Part shown: positions 42,131 to 55,900 of the stretch, in pieces
How positions within the stretch are numbered: position 1 is the first letter of the stretch
How the letters are laid out: every line of letters begins with the position of its first letter
NCBI RefSeq assembly: GCF_963676685.1
Contig: NC_092349.1
Location: forward strand, 54,821,232-54,885,231
DNA from: Mytilus edulis
Lineage: Eukaryota; Mollusca; Bivalvia; Mytilida; Mytilidae
Length of the DNA: 64,000 bases
Reading direction: 5' to 3'
Notes under the pieces: generated by a model
The model's input: the letters and a program-made list of their open reading frames with translations, nothing else
Told to the model about the DNA's origin: nothing
Databases searched by the model: none
Translations under genes and position numbers: made by a program

Positions 42131-44249
42131 AAAACATGACACGTTGAATTATGCTATTGTTACAAAAGATACTACAAGATATAGATACCCCTAAGCGGTT
42201 GAAATAATAAATAGAAAGTCAGATTAGGTAAACTTCTTTTTAATTTCATTTTCATTATATTCTAAGCGTTTTGATGAGTAAAAACAAATTTATACTAATA
42301 GTATTAATTTCTGAGAATGTTTACTAACTATATATTTATTCGATGTTTGCGTTTTTTATAATAAACTAAGTTCAAAGCTATTACACTTATGTATTCGATC
42401 TATTAATTTCTATTTATGTCCTTCAGATTTACCGGTAACTTAGATGCCTGGAACTATTTTTGAAAATGAATTATAGGGTTTTCCACTTCAATTTCAATAC
42501 CTTGAACAATCACAGACGGAAACATATGAAATTTGAAATAATCCACAACGAAATCAACAGTACAAACTTCAACATGTTGTTCTATTATGTTAACAAGGAA
42601 GAAACTTGAAGTTTAACCTTGTCAAAACGTATAGCTGCCCTAAATTTTGTGTGTCGTTTTTCCGATAAATACGGGTTTCAAGCAGAATTTTGAGTATTTA
42701 ATTTGAACATTGAGATCCTATTGAAAAGCTCAATTGCTACATAATCAGATTTGTATATACAAATTGAACATTATTTACAACAATAAAAATATAAGCCAAT
42801 GCTTAATAAGATTGAATAAAAACTGTTCTATTGACGTCAAGTCATTAATGTTTATGATACACATGCCACTTTTCTTCTTTCGTTCTTTTGAAAATTATAA
42901 AAAAGAAGATAACACTTATATTTATACACGTATGTGAACAGACCGTGTCATTAAAAAAAACATGTTTTATTTGTCCAAACCCAACTGAAAATGTAATATC
43001 AAGTTTCTGAGAAGAAGAAAAAAAAATGATAAAATGAAAGACAATTGTTAAAACCTCAAATTAAGTCCCAATGATTGATTATTTAATGCCGCTTGTAATT
43101 AAATATACACATTTATTTCGATATACTAGTTAATGTTCAAGCCTTTGGCCCTTATCAGACATACATATACTTCACAAAGAACGAAATTAGGTACTCAACG
43201 TAAAGGAATGAATCTACAGCTGAATCAAGTCTAACTTGTTTGTGAATTAAAAAACTCATAAAACACATGTAGCGTCAATAAATCATAATCACGAGGGCAA
43301 GAGAGTATGGCATGGTATTGGTTGCAAAATTTGATATTTTTCTGATAAATGCAGTATTTTTTTTTTTAATTGGGATATTTCTTCCGATTTAAATGCAATA
43401 TTTTTTTTTAGATGCGAAATGGTATAATTTGTCATTCAAATGCAATATTTTTTTATTCAATTGATTTCACTTGATTCTAATGCAATATTTTTTATTCAAT
43501 TGTATATTTGATTTTTTATTTATATGCAATGATTGCATTATGGAAAATTGTTGACGTCACAAGGTCAAATTTGCAACAACGTTTGTGATTGGTCGGTAAT
43601 TGTTTGGATTTTCCCCCTTTCATTCTAAATATGAGTGACCAAGAATTAAAACACACGTCGGAATGTCGCCACTCTAGTTAAATCTGGCTGATAATGCCGA
43701 CAATGGCCAGGTCGAGCAAAACCTGCAAGTGACAAGTTATAATAATTAATTTGACACACATAACCTGTTGATAGATAAAAACAGCTGTCTGTGTGCATGG
43801 CAAACACGCCTCAAATGAAAACCTTTATTGCAGAAACGCCCCTACAGTCTACACATTGAAATTAAAAACAATACATAGCTAGCCCTCATCCCTTCTCAAG
43901 TTTAGATACATGTACTAGTAAGCATGAAGTTCTCTGATGCTATTATTTTTTTTACTATTATTGATCATCAGAGACCTTGCAGGAAGGCAAACATAAAATA
44001 GAACAAAAAGCCTTCCAAGACGTTATAATTTTTTTGACTAAGCCCCCTCATTTTTGCTAGAAAAAAATCACATAATTACGACAGCAGGACCACAGCCACA
44101 CAAGAAGAGACCTCAGGTGTGATACTCCGGAACTAATGATAGCCTATTTATATGTTTGTAGGACAAGACTACTCCAAAAGGTAGGTACATTTCGTATACT
44201 AGTACATAACTTAATAATGACTTCATGGTTTAGCTAGTAAGCACACTAA
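42131..44249. other. Intergenic with a weak ATGCAATATTTTTT repeat
   Basis: At about 43340-43540 the word AAATGCAATATTTTTTT recurs about five times with variable spacing. Otherwise no gene, RNA or known element was recognised. Confidence 0.5.
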
Positions 44250-44460
44250 CCAAATATATTACTTTTACCAACACACTCAATGCCACGGTATTTTGCTGAA
44301 GAAATCGTTGGTCCTTAATGCTCTACAACTTCGAACTTTTATTTGGCCTTTTCAACTTTTTTTATTCGAGTGTTACTGATGAGTCTTTTGTAGACGAAAC
44401 GCGTAACTGGCGCAAATATAAAATTTAAATCCTGGTATCAACGATGAGTTTATTAACAAA
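44250..44460 (+). mobile_element. Retroelement fragment carrying a hammerhead motif
   Basis: A non-coding segment surrounding the ribozyme motif, with the phrases GGTCCTTAATGCTCTACAAC and TTTATTTGGCCTTTTCAACT upstream and CCTGGTATC downstream. I recognise this arrangement from Penelope-like or retrozyme repeats of bivalves. The neighbouring Penelope-like fragment at 45140-46030 is on the opposite strand, so this is a separate insertion. Confidence 0.6.
44370..44413 (+). ncRNA. Degenerate minimal type I hammerhead ribozyme motif
   Basis: The conserved core boxes CTGATGA (44376-44382) and GAAA (44396-44399) are both intact. Stem II is GTCT/AGAC with a 5-base loop. Stem I pairs GTGTTA (44370-44375) with TGGCGC (44408-44413) through three canonical and three G-U pairs. 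The expected very short CGC/GCG stem III and the N-U-H cleavage triplet are damaged: the sequence after GAAA is CGCGTAAC, so the triplet reads AAC and lacks the essential U. I infer a formerly self-cleaving copy that is now inactive. Minimal hammerheads of this kind are known in Penelope-like elements and retrozymes, where they process tandem transcripts. Confidence 0.7.
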
Positions 44461-45139
44461 AAATAAACGAATGGTGAGGGATTGGATCATCACAGAGTGC
44501 CCAATAACATGGAAAAAGTATACTGTAATATGTTTAAGATTATTCCACTAACATGTATATTCAGTCAGGAATGTCTGCCTTAAAGAACTGTTTAGATTTG
44601 AATATTGACATACATGTATGTTTATTTTTTGTATGCATGATATACCTTCTCACAGAAGTGAACAATCCTGCCAAGTTTAACCCTTTTTTGTACCAATGTT
44701 TAACAAATGTGCTCCAACTGTCCAAATGTATTATTTGAATAATGGCATTCCTAATTTGCTTATTTCTGGGTGCGCTAATCTTGTCATTGGAGACCCGTTT
44801 GAGTGCATGGGAATGAGATACACAGCCGTATCTGAAATAATCCAAGCGTAAAATAAAACAGATGCGTTGAAGTATGCCAGGCGCAGTGCGCACACATTAT
44901 TTGCTGCACAGTTACTCTTGGAGAGGGACTTTAAATGGGCAATGGAAATCCAAATTTGAGATTTGCCTATAATATACATGTACATATATAATTGAATAAA
45001 ACTAAGATGACGCATACTTTAAGTTGACGTTTTACAGCAGTAAGTCTAGCACTGGGCGGATACATCTGCCAGTGAACAATTAGTCCCATTTTGAATAATT
45101 AGCTCGAAAGTCAGGCATTGGGTTCTGTCATAATGTAAA
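44461..45139. other. Spacer, nothing recognised
   Basis: AT-rich sequence between the ribozyme-bearing fragment and the Penelope-like remnant. There is no supportable gene. Confidence 0.4.
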
Positions 45140-46030
45140 ACATGTTTGTTTTCTGTCGTCTTCAATCTTAATATATGTAACAATGGTAACTATAAAAGAG
45201 GGACGAAAGATCTAGAGGGACAGTTAAACTCAAAAATCGAAAATAATCTGACAACGTCATGGCTAAAAATAGAAAAAAAACCGAGACAAACAATACTACA
45301 CATGACACAACAAGGAAAACTAAAGAATAAACAACACGAACCACACCAACAACTAGGGGTGATCTCAGGTGCTCCGGAATGGTAAGCATATCCTGTTCCA
45401 CAGGTGACACCCGTCGTGTTGCTTATGTGATTACAAATCCGGTAAATAGTCTAATTAGGTAGGTCACATTCATGAAAGGGAAGGCAGTTGTTGGTACGAA
45501 GTTAGGAACATATCCGATATCATTTGTGAAACGATTATTCCAAAACGGTCAACCAACTCGTCATGACGTCCGTAAAAGTTACGAAGTGATGATTTCAAGT
45601 TCACCATTTGGAACTCTTGGTTTAATAACTTCCTTGTGAGCAGCAGCCTTCTATCATGAAAATCATGATAGGAAATACAAGCACGGGGATATCGTATCAA
45701 TTGGGAAATATATACACCGTATGCAGGTGTTGCTGGAATATTGCTACTTAGAAATGGAAAGTTCACAATTGGAAAGTTGAAATCATCTCTTTTGTCGTAA
45801 AGTTTTGTTTTCGACCGACCCTCATTGTCAATTTCTAGATGTAAGTCAAGATATGAGGCCGACTTAACTGTATCTGTTGTATTTTTTTTATCGCTAGTTC
45901 GATGGAATACAATGTAGATGCGTTCAACATAGTCACCAATTTTTTAATTATTAATGAAAAAACGTCATCTATATAATGTTTCCTCAATAGAACTTCTATG
46001 TTTACTTATGTTGTATCATATGAATGATTG
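45140..46030 (-). pseudogene. Penelope-like element, C-terminal reverse transcriptase and 3' tail
   Basis: On the minus strand it begins at a palm-motif remnant YIDDVFSL (about 46000). Frameshifted blocks follow: SASYLDLHLEID, KTKLYDKRDDFNFPIVNFPF, YGVYISQLIRYPRA, LLTRKLLNQEF, LKSSLRNFYGRHDELVD and VSQMISDMF (to about 45500). It then passes into the 3' tail repeat with GACGGGTG and CTCCGGAGCACCTGAG wording. The YLDL/KLYDKRDDF/LRNFYGRH series is diagnostic of the mussel Penelope-like family I know. It starts about 150 bases after the stop codon of the Ig receptor gene and could serve as part of that gene's 3' UTR. Confidence 0.8.
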
Positions 46031-46066
46031 CGATTACAAAATATGCATACTATTTTGCTTTACTCC

Positions 46067-46072
46067 TTTATT
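46067..46072 (-). terminator. Candidate polyadenylation signal of the Ig receptor gene
   Basis: TTTATT on the plus strand, reading AATAAA on the minus strand, about 110 bases past the stop at 46183. Confidence 0.45.
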
Positions 46073-46182
46073 TTCAAATGTCATAATCATATATTTTGTA
46101 ATATGCTATTCCGCAGCACACAAGAAGTAATAATATTACAGAGGTTGTCTTCAGGTGAGAACAAAATGTGTATTTATAAACC

Positions 46183-46937
46183 TCAGTCTTTATTATCTTT
46201 TGACATGTTTGTTTCTGAACGACTAATTGGAGCAGAGTAACTCTCTAGATAATCCATTTCATTAGTATTTAACGGAACATACGGGTTTAAATAGTCATCT
46301 TTTTGAGGGCTGGTTCCATCATTTCCAGCTGACGAATGAGTGCTGTTCGATGAGTTGGAAGAATTCCTGGACTCAAAAAGAATTTTAAACGACTCCGCTG
46401 AGTCTTTGTCGTCTGATGTACCTGTTTTAAATTGTGGGATTCTTACCTCCCGGATTTTATCTGTTGGGAAAATTGTTTCATAATCCTGAAGTTTGGTTTC
46501 TGAAGGTTTTGTTACGGTCGAATGACAACTAGGCGTACTACCATGTACACGTTTCTTCTGCTGTTGATAACAAGTATCATCAATCACATCCAAGTAAGGA
46601 GATACTTGTAAAGCGGAATTGTTATTTTTCACTTTTGAGTTTGTGGAAGCTTGTACATCATGATCTACGGCAGAGAAACATCCGTTCCTAATCATTTGCT
46701 TCTCATCAATAGATTCGTATTCGGAGGAGTAAATTTCATAAACAACCTTCTCGTCAATTCCAAGTTCTTGCACCGGTTCATTAATATCATTATTGGGCAT
46801 TTGGTTTTCATTTTTAGGTGGAGACTTCTGCCCTTTACTGTTACGATTGATACATATGTTGCTCCCTACTGATAGACTTAGTATAACTATAAGACCAAAT
46901 GCAAGTAATATGTAATACAAATGTTCTTGTAAAAACC
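46183..46937 (-). CDS. Ig receptor exon 5: transmembrane helix and cytoplasmic tail
   Basis: It follows the acceptor TTTCTTTACAG and begins GFLQEHLYYILLAFG. The helix is followed by a basic stop-transfer stretch (NRNSKGQKSPPK). The tail is low-complexity in a Ser/Asn part (SRNSSNSSNSTHSS) and carries all the tyrosine motifs. Confidence 0.87.
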
Positions 46938-49900
46938 CTGTAAAGAAAAATCACTGTTATAAAAACCGTTGAATCAGATCTATACGATAATCAACATATA
47001 TCTATTTGAATTTTCCCTTCAAAACTGAACTTTAATCAATAAAACATACATGTACATGTACAAGGTGCAATTCAAACATAATTGATATGTTTATCAACAT
47101 TTTCTACAACTATAAAAACAATAAAATATTGATATATTATTCCCAACTTTATCAAATATTTGTGATGATAATGCCCATTACATGCAAAAATACCCAAAGA
47201 CTGCATATTTGGATACAAAAAAGAACATTAAAAAAACTGTTCTAGGATGCATATATGCGACAATCAAAAAATATTATAAAAAAGGAAGGAACACATCACT
47301 TGTGTATGGATCGACCAGTCTGATTTCTTCCTCCTTATCCTTATACCTGTACATGTACATACGGAAAAACACTATTAACTAATTTTTAAGTTTTCGATTA
47401 AAACTACTTGGACCCGAAACTGCGAGCTTCCATACTCGTGGCAAGCATCCTAAGTCAAATATAAAATTCCAATAGGAAGTGATTTTTTACTTGATGTATA
47501 CAGATTATAATACATGTATAATGTTTTGAAAATATTTACCAATGCAGCTCGAGCCGATTGAAAAAAAAGAAAAACAATGAGTTCACATATGTTAGTTATA
47601 TTTACAAGGTTAAAAAAAACTTCAGTTTCTTAAATACTATTTTGAATATTCTAGGAAAAATATTGACGATTACTTGCAAGTACTTGGATTATTGTAGTAT
47701 CATATCATTTAAAGATAATAACAATCAAAACCAAGGAGTAAACAAAGACTCCCAAACCTAAAGGACATTTACATCAACAGTTATAAACAATAATTAAGAA
47801 ACAACACGAACTCTACTAAAAACCGGGAGTGAAATCAGTTGCTCCGGAAGGCTAAGCATTTCCTGTACCGAATACGGCACCCGTCGTGTTATTTCTTTGT
47901 TCAGTTCGGTAATGATGGAAGGTTATTATGACTGAGGAAAAATATCAGATATGATTTCTGACACACTTTTGTCATAATGGCCAATCAGCTTATGATGGCG
48001 ACCGTAATTTGATTGATTCATAGCCCTGTCTTCTGAATCTATTATTATTAAGAGAGAGTACATCATGAATATACCGAAATGTCAAATTAAAAGACTGGGC
48101 TAATTTCTTTTCTCCTTTCTGTATAAGCCCTTGGATACATTCTGCTTCATAGGAATATAAAAACAAATCTGCAAGTAGAGGAGCGCAATTGGTACCCATT
48201 GGGATTCCAATAGTCTGTTGGAAGACCAAACCTCCAAATTCAACAAATATGTTGTCAATTAAAAAGTCCAGCATGGCAGTGATATCCTCGTTGGCATATT
48301 TTCTCCTTGACTTTGTATGATTTTACCAGCCCAAAACTAGATATTTAAAACGCCTAGTGCCGTTTTTGTTAAAGAAACATAAGCTGACGAGTTCTTTCAG
48401 TCGAGATTTTAATTTAGTATGTGGAATAGTGGTATTAAGAGTTGAAAAATCAAAGGTTTTAATGTTGGTACAATGTTTTAATGATTGAGATTGTAAATTC
48501 ACCAATAACTCTTAAATTTTTCAGTATCCACATCTGATAAACACAACTTCTTGAATATGCCATTTTTGGAATATATGTAAAGTCCTTCTTTGACTGCAGT
48601 GAGTATGGCAGGACGAACTTTAGAAAGGGGTTTAGTGGAAGACTTGGAAGAACCTGCAATATACCTTTCCTTATACGGATTCTTGTGAAGCTTAGGAATC
48701 CAATATAAGGATGGAAGATCCTGGTTTTCGTCCTTTGGATTAACACCAAATGAGATTAGAACCGATTTGTGGTTTTCCAGGATCGTACTTAGTGTATATG
48801 TTGGATTTCCAAGTGTGTTATTTATCCCCAGTTTCTTAATCAGGCAGTCAATGTAATGTTTCTTGCAAACAAAAACAATATTGTTTGAGGCTTTGTCAGC
48901 TGGAACGACAACATAATTGTCATGGAGGCAAGACAACTCCTCTATAACACGAGGGTCTTTAAAGAGGGAAGGAGCTTTGGTGCTCATTGACCCTTTACAC
49001 TTACTTACTCTTATCTGAATCAATGATCCCACTGATTTTACCCACTCCGAAAGGGTGTCAACCTCAACATTTTCTCTTTTTGCACAGTCTTTTGTAAACC
49101 CTCAACAGAATCAATTAGTAGTTTGAAGTTCTGCTTCCAATTGATTGGCTGTGACTCTCAGTTTTTCGGACCCTTGGACAAAAGTTGTCTCAACTTGTAG
49201 TTATTGACTATGTTTAGGTCTCCAGAAATTACATGCAAGCAGGATTATACACGAAATGGGAATGTGAACAGGCATAATCAGGTGGTTTAGCTTTGAGGTC
49301 ATCAATATTTAGATTCTGCATCACTTTTTTGTGATTAATTTTTTTAGATGCAACAGGGTTGTGTAGGAATACGATACTATAGAAGAAGACTAATCCTTAA
49401 AGTAAGAAGGAATGTTGCTTTTTACTCTTTTATGGTGAAGAGTTTTACGTATATGTATAGCATCAATACCCTTGTTTGTGAACTTCAAATTGAAGAATGA
49501 ACATTTTTGCAGTTCCTCCGAATGTTTAAAAGCTGTCATGTGTTAATTCATGTCAATTTTGTAATGTGACCACTTCTTGGCTGTGTCTGAATATATTATA
49601 CACTTATTAACCTTATAATGATTCAACTGATTATAAATCCCATTTTGAAACAGCAATACTTTGAGTTGTGATGAGATACTGCAGCCAATCAGAACAGAGT
49701 TTTCATTTTACTCTGGTTTCTGTGTTATAAAATGTCAGAAACTAATAGACAACTTTCGAATTCGATGCATTTCCGTCAAAAACTCTGGTCTAAAAAACTG
49801 TATGGTCAAACAAATAACATAAGAGCTGCGGTTCCGCAGCTAATAATTAACCATGAATTAAATAACTTTTTTGAAACTTATAACAAATTTTCATGCGTTG

Positions 49901-52900
49901 TGCATAATGATTATCTATCGTTCTGTAATTGTACCTGATGTATTTGTTGCGTCATTTCCATTTGCTTCATTTTGGTTTGTATCCATGGTAACTGAAGGTA
50001 AACATACATTATGCTTTTTAATTATATTAATAAAATAATTGTTTTCAAAACAATGCATCTATTAGTAACATTTCGGAACTGAAATTATTTAAAGAATTCA
50101 AATTAGACTAATCTCCTATTTGAAACCTTTCGAAATGCACATGTGGTGCAAACAAATGGGTACCGTTCATGTTATTACTACCACAAGGTCCATGCCTCTG
50201 CTGTTGGACTGATAGTCCACAAGGGTATCACCGTCCCAGTATTTATTTTTCATTGATAAAAATAATTAAAAATATTTTTTTCTTTTTTAACAAAAACTCT
50301 ATGGGGAACAATTTCTATTTTGTTTTTTGGTAGATCTAGCCTTGCTGATAATTTATACTGTTCACCATTTGTATATCTTTAATAGTTTAAAGATACAGCA
50401 AATACTGTGGTATTTTATAGGATCAATAAAAAACATAAGATGATACCAGTCTAAGTTTGATTAATTAACTGGTCTCAAAAGGATTATCGTACTGAAAAGC
50501 ATTGTAATATAAGCTACCACAACATTTATGTCAATTATAGAATGTTCTAAACCTTTCACCAAAACCATAATGTAAATAAACAGGGGGTGGTCAATGCGAC
50601 AACAATAGTGTACAGGAAAAATGGTACTGTTAATGTTATTAACATCGCTAAAACTAAACCAGAACATGTCTAAATAATGATTACTAAAATCCGAATTCGA
50701 AGACGTCACAATATAATTAGAAACACACAAACATATTTTTGGCGATATTTTTATATAAAGAGCCTCCGATAAACACCTGCAGGATTGATACCAGAAACTT
50801 TAAAATATGGAACATTACAAGTAGTTTTCTATCGTAAACCTTTATCATACGAAAATTTTTAACAATTCATTGGATTAAAGGTAACTTATACTGGGATAAT
50901 GTAAGACGGTTACTTTATAGGATCTTTTATTTAAAAACAAACTGAAAGTTATAAATAACTGAACTAAGATATAAAATAGTATGAGCCAATCCTCTTTGCT
51001 TATTTTTGACTGGTTTGAGAAACGTTTGCAGCTTGTTTCTCATTTATCAAATTGGTTTTATTTTCCAGGAACCAATGGTATAAGGATGCCTTGATACTTA
51101 ATTGTTGTGTTTTTGTTCATATTGAATTTGTTAATTTTTTTTATTGAAACGACTTTTCGCACAGAGTTTTATGCTAAACTTTCAGTTATTACACTTAAGT
51201 TGTATATTTTTTCAATCTGCTGCTGAACTCATGTCAGTGTGCAAATCTAAAATGATTAGGTAACATAGTTTTTGCAAAACCTACGGAACAAACATATGAG
51301 TTTAAGTTAATTGACGTGAGCATTCGAGATTTAAGAAATGCATATTACAAATGTATTTTCACTCAATTTCTGAAACATAGAAACAGCTTGACTCTGTATG
51401 ATTTTGGACGCATTTTGTGCAGGTCTGCCTTGAAAACATTCGATTTTTTTCAAAATATTTTAGTTTGTATATTCAAATATTTTTTAGTTTTTTGTGTGTT
51501 TTTTTAATCTCCGATGTATTACCATTATATTTTGATACCTAATAATAAAATTGTATTTTTAATTTGTACATGACATATACTAAAAGTTGAAAATAAAACA
51601 TTATTCATGTAGCAACCCGTTGCCATGACACAGAATTGAAGCTAGCAATATGAATGCATCTCACTATATCCCGTCTTGAAAAAATAAATATATGAAACTG
51701 TTGGTTGAGACACCAGAACATCGAACCTGACAACGATTTCGTGATTGTGACCGTTGTATTCTTATTAATTTGTCGATTGCAGTCACTATATAGTAGTTTC
51801 TTCTCATTACTCAACACTTTTTAAGTAATGGGGCACAGTAAAAACGATGTTTGGTCATTAATATATACCTGTACTCGTTTGCTCTATTTGATAAACAGTT
51901 ATGTTATCAGCAGATGTTGTTCTAGCTTCTCTTGGACCATCTTTATGAAAGACTGTATGATCAATTAAATAAAAAAAGGTCTTTAAAATACAATTATATT
52001 GATATGTTGTATGTAAGTTAGATATATTTTTAGTTAAGACTATATTTACAGTTCAGGTTTACTTTTGTCATGTTCATTCCATTTATATGTATGCATTTCG
52101 ATAATCTGGTAATTGGTCGATCATTGAAATCTGACTTTAGTTTACAAACGTTTAAAAAATTTTCTATTACATTGCTAAGTGGTAAAAAAAAAGGCGAATT
52201 CAAAATCATGTAGCCTAACAAACCCGTCTAAGAAACAATGCATATTTAATCTCGAAATTGCCAAATTGGTGAATGAAATTAAATATTTGTACAATCAATA
52301 TTTAAACCGTTCTGCATCATGATTATTTGACGAAATTTTTTGTTGTGCAAGTTGTCATCTGCATGTCAAATTTTGTTTTGATGCTCATTATTACTACATG
52401 TAGAATATGTAAAAAATAATATTTATTGGGTTTTGATCTTTAATGTCATGCATACCTTGCTGTATCAGGGTGATTTTACTCTTTAATGTAAAAACCCCCT
52501 GTTTGTTTTGAACTAGGCATTTGTAGTTCCCATAATCAGAGTCCCTAACATTTGAAATTAAAAGATTATATTTGTTATCTTTATAATTGACATCAATAGT
52601 ATGTCTTTTGTGACCATTGTTTATTTTTCGGCCAGTGGTTAATATGGAACTTTCTTTTAACCATCTCTGATATGTATTATTCATTGCAAGTTTACAAGGC
52701 AATACAACGTCATCTCCAAGGAAAGAATACGTTTTATAACTCTGAATATAGTCTCCATTGCAGTCTGAAATGAAACGAAGAATATATATATACAACTTTT
52801 TTCCAAGAACGGTAATTAACATGCGGTCTCATAGTTGAAATGGCTAGTTATATAATCGAGCCGATCCTTTTTAAAATGTAACTACATGTGCAGCCTAATC

Positions 52901-55900
52901 ATATAAACAGCTTTGATGCATGCCCAATTAACAATGTTTGATGAACCATCCATTACGGAACCCGTTTACTATATATATATATAGTTGTATATATATATAT
53001 ATATATATACATATTAATGTTCAAATAGTATAAGTGTTCATATAACTTGAAGGCTGATTTACATAATGTTATATATCTTACATTTAACCTCACTAAATAA
53101 ACCAGGTTTATAAATTTGTACTACATAATTTTATTTATATAGTAAAAATTATTAGTGGTGCTTGAATTACAATCTGAAGGCCAAAGCAAATACGGAGTTG
53201 TAGCCGAGACATTACACGACTAAGGCTATCTATATGGCGATATCAACAGGAAACGACTCAAAACTAAAAATGCATTGTTTATAATCAATTTTATTAATAA
53301 AAAATCATTAGTTATTTCGATTTTGGGAGAAAGCATGAATAAAATGTCAAACTATTCACTTTATATCGATATGTATAAAGGTTAAAAAATTGCCATAACA
53401 GTCTAGGTAAGAGGGATGTTATTGATATTCATAACTCTCTATAAATAACAATGTTAAAGGCGGCCTCAAATTGTTGATATTTAACTGGGATTATTGAATC
53501 CTCCATAAAAAAAAAACAACGTCAAAGTTTTTCGTAAATGTTTTTTTTTTCTTAAATCGCGAAATTTAACACCCGCAAAAATAACCCGCTATACGGTTAT
53601 ACCAGGATGCAATCAGAAACAGGAGGTCGTATGAAAACAGACAACACCATTGCAAGCAGAAACAAGAATGTGTCCTCAGTACACGAATGCCCCACTCGCA
53701 CTATCATTTTCTATGTTCAGTGGACCGTGAAATTAGGGTTAAATATCTAATTTGGCATTAAAATTTGAAAGATCATATCATAGGGAACATGTGTACCAAG
53801 TTTGAAGTCGATTGGACTTCAACTTCATCAAAAACTACCTCGACCAAAAACTTTAACCTGAAGCGGGACAGACGGACGAACGAACGGACGGACGAACGGA
53901 CGCACAGACCAGAAAACATAATGCCCCTCTACTATCGTAGGTGGGGCATAAAAAAATCAAGTCAACCTAAGAACTGCAAAGAACACTAAAATTAGGCAAC
54001 ACAAACTCAGCATGACAACAAGGTTAACGCATGTGTGACCCGCTGTTAGCCTTCAACTAGTGACTTCCGTAATAATAATGTGTATCTAAATAGTTTATAT
54101 ACGGGAATTGATAAAATTTTGATTGGGTATTTCATGTACATTTTAAATGTCCCTAGCACTCACCCCTCCACCGCACGTTTACATGTATATCATTTGTACC
54201 CAGACGTGTAGAAAACAGCAACATGAAGACAATATAAACAACAAGATGTGGTATGATTGCCAATTAGACAACTCTTGACAAGAGAGCAAATGACACAGAA
54301 TGCAAAATAGAGGCAAATAGAATTACATCTGACAAAAACACAGTGGACGTGGCCGGGTACCTTTATATACCAACTACAAAAAGACACTTATTACTGATCT
54401 GAGAGTATTCGAAGTTACAAACAGCTAGTTCAAAGCCGCTGGCAACTAATAAAAAAAAATCATGGATCTAATACTAAATTATCGATCAGTACGCATCCAA
54501 CATCCAATGGATTGAGTGTAAAGACGTAATAAACAGTCAGAGAAAAACATAAACATGTACAATGCCAAGAAACAGGTATCGACATATTGCAGGTCCATGA
54601 ATGTGTATACATGTATGTATATATCAATAATATTTGTTATATACATATCAATGATATTTGGTTAGTTTTTAATTTACTGATAACAAAATAAATATTAATA
54701 CCAATATGAACAATATTCAATGATCTAATTACAGTGTTGAATTGGTAACCAATTAGATAAAGTTTATTTAAAGGAGCGATAGGTTTACCAGGATTATTTC
54801 TAAATTTCCGTGCACGGTAAACAACATTTCCGTTAAAATGAGGATGTGCTATCCCGTTTGAAATAAGTTTTTTACAGGTACAACCAAACTTCAAAACCAA
54901 ATCTTGATATCTATGGAAGAATTAAGTAAAGTTTTAATTAATGTGTGCTAACGAAATACTTTGCTGAATAATTTACCATTAATTCATAGATTACGTTCGT
55001 TAACATCTAAAACGTCACAACAGACATGGGCACAGCGAACTATTAATACCGTATCACCATCACCACCCAAACAGGAAACATTAATTATAGGTAACGAATA
55101 GTCGTCCCTCTCATACACACTGACTAAGGTGTGAAAACTAATGATAGCTGTGATACATTTGACGACCAGTAACACCCTGAAAAGTGACCACACATAGCTG
55201 ATAAGAATTAGTTTTAATGTTGGAACCAGCAGCAAACATCCACAGTCTGACAGACATATTTTAATAATTCTACACAAAGTGGTTGCGAGAACAGATAAAA
55301 GACAATTGTTACTTCGTATTGATACAAAATGCAGTGGTAGCAATCAATAAATGATATTTTGGTAAATAGCATACATATAGATTCTCGTTGTGAGGATAAT
55401 TAAAAAAAAACGGGATAATAGTTTATATGGTAATAGTCAACCTAATATTATGGAAATAGTGAAAAATACATTGCAGCAGCCTATTTAAATGTACTACAAA
55501 TTAAAATTGAAACGGAAACAATGAATATTTAAAAGGGACGACAACTCGACAACAGAGACAATAGAGACAAACTATATTCATGTATTCTAGTTAGCATATG
55601 TTCGCGCTTTTGCACTATATTTAGACAATACTTGTATTCGTTGTTAAGTCATAATTTTTAAAAGATGAACCGAAATAATAATGTGAAAGTAAACACTAAA
55701 TTATAAAGGAATACTTCGTTAACTATTTCATATACATGATCTTGTCAACAATTGGTTAATGTTTGAATGGTTTTACACACGTGATTTACATTGTTCTGTG
55801 TGAGCCATTACATCTATCATATAACAGAAGTGAATAATAATGTTTAAATATTTGGTTTTAATTACCTTGTATGAAACAGATAAAAAATGAAGCTAGTAAA

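Larger units (their letters stand above)
52765..55865 (-). other. First coding intron of the Ig receptor gene
   Basis: 3.1 kb containing an AT microsatellite (about 52970-53011), a second GTGGGGCAT MITE (53668-53949), a GAAGATGTGG repeat (54240-54370) and a retroelement-like repeat (54650-55345). Confidence 0.65.

Noticed and set aside
45168..45410. Small hydrophobic open frame on the minus strand resembling a membrane protein
   Set aside because: It coincides with the 3' tail of the Penelope-like fragment, and the same tail occurs at other sites without the frame.
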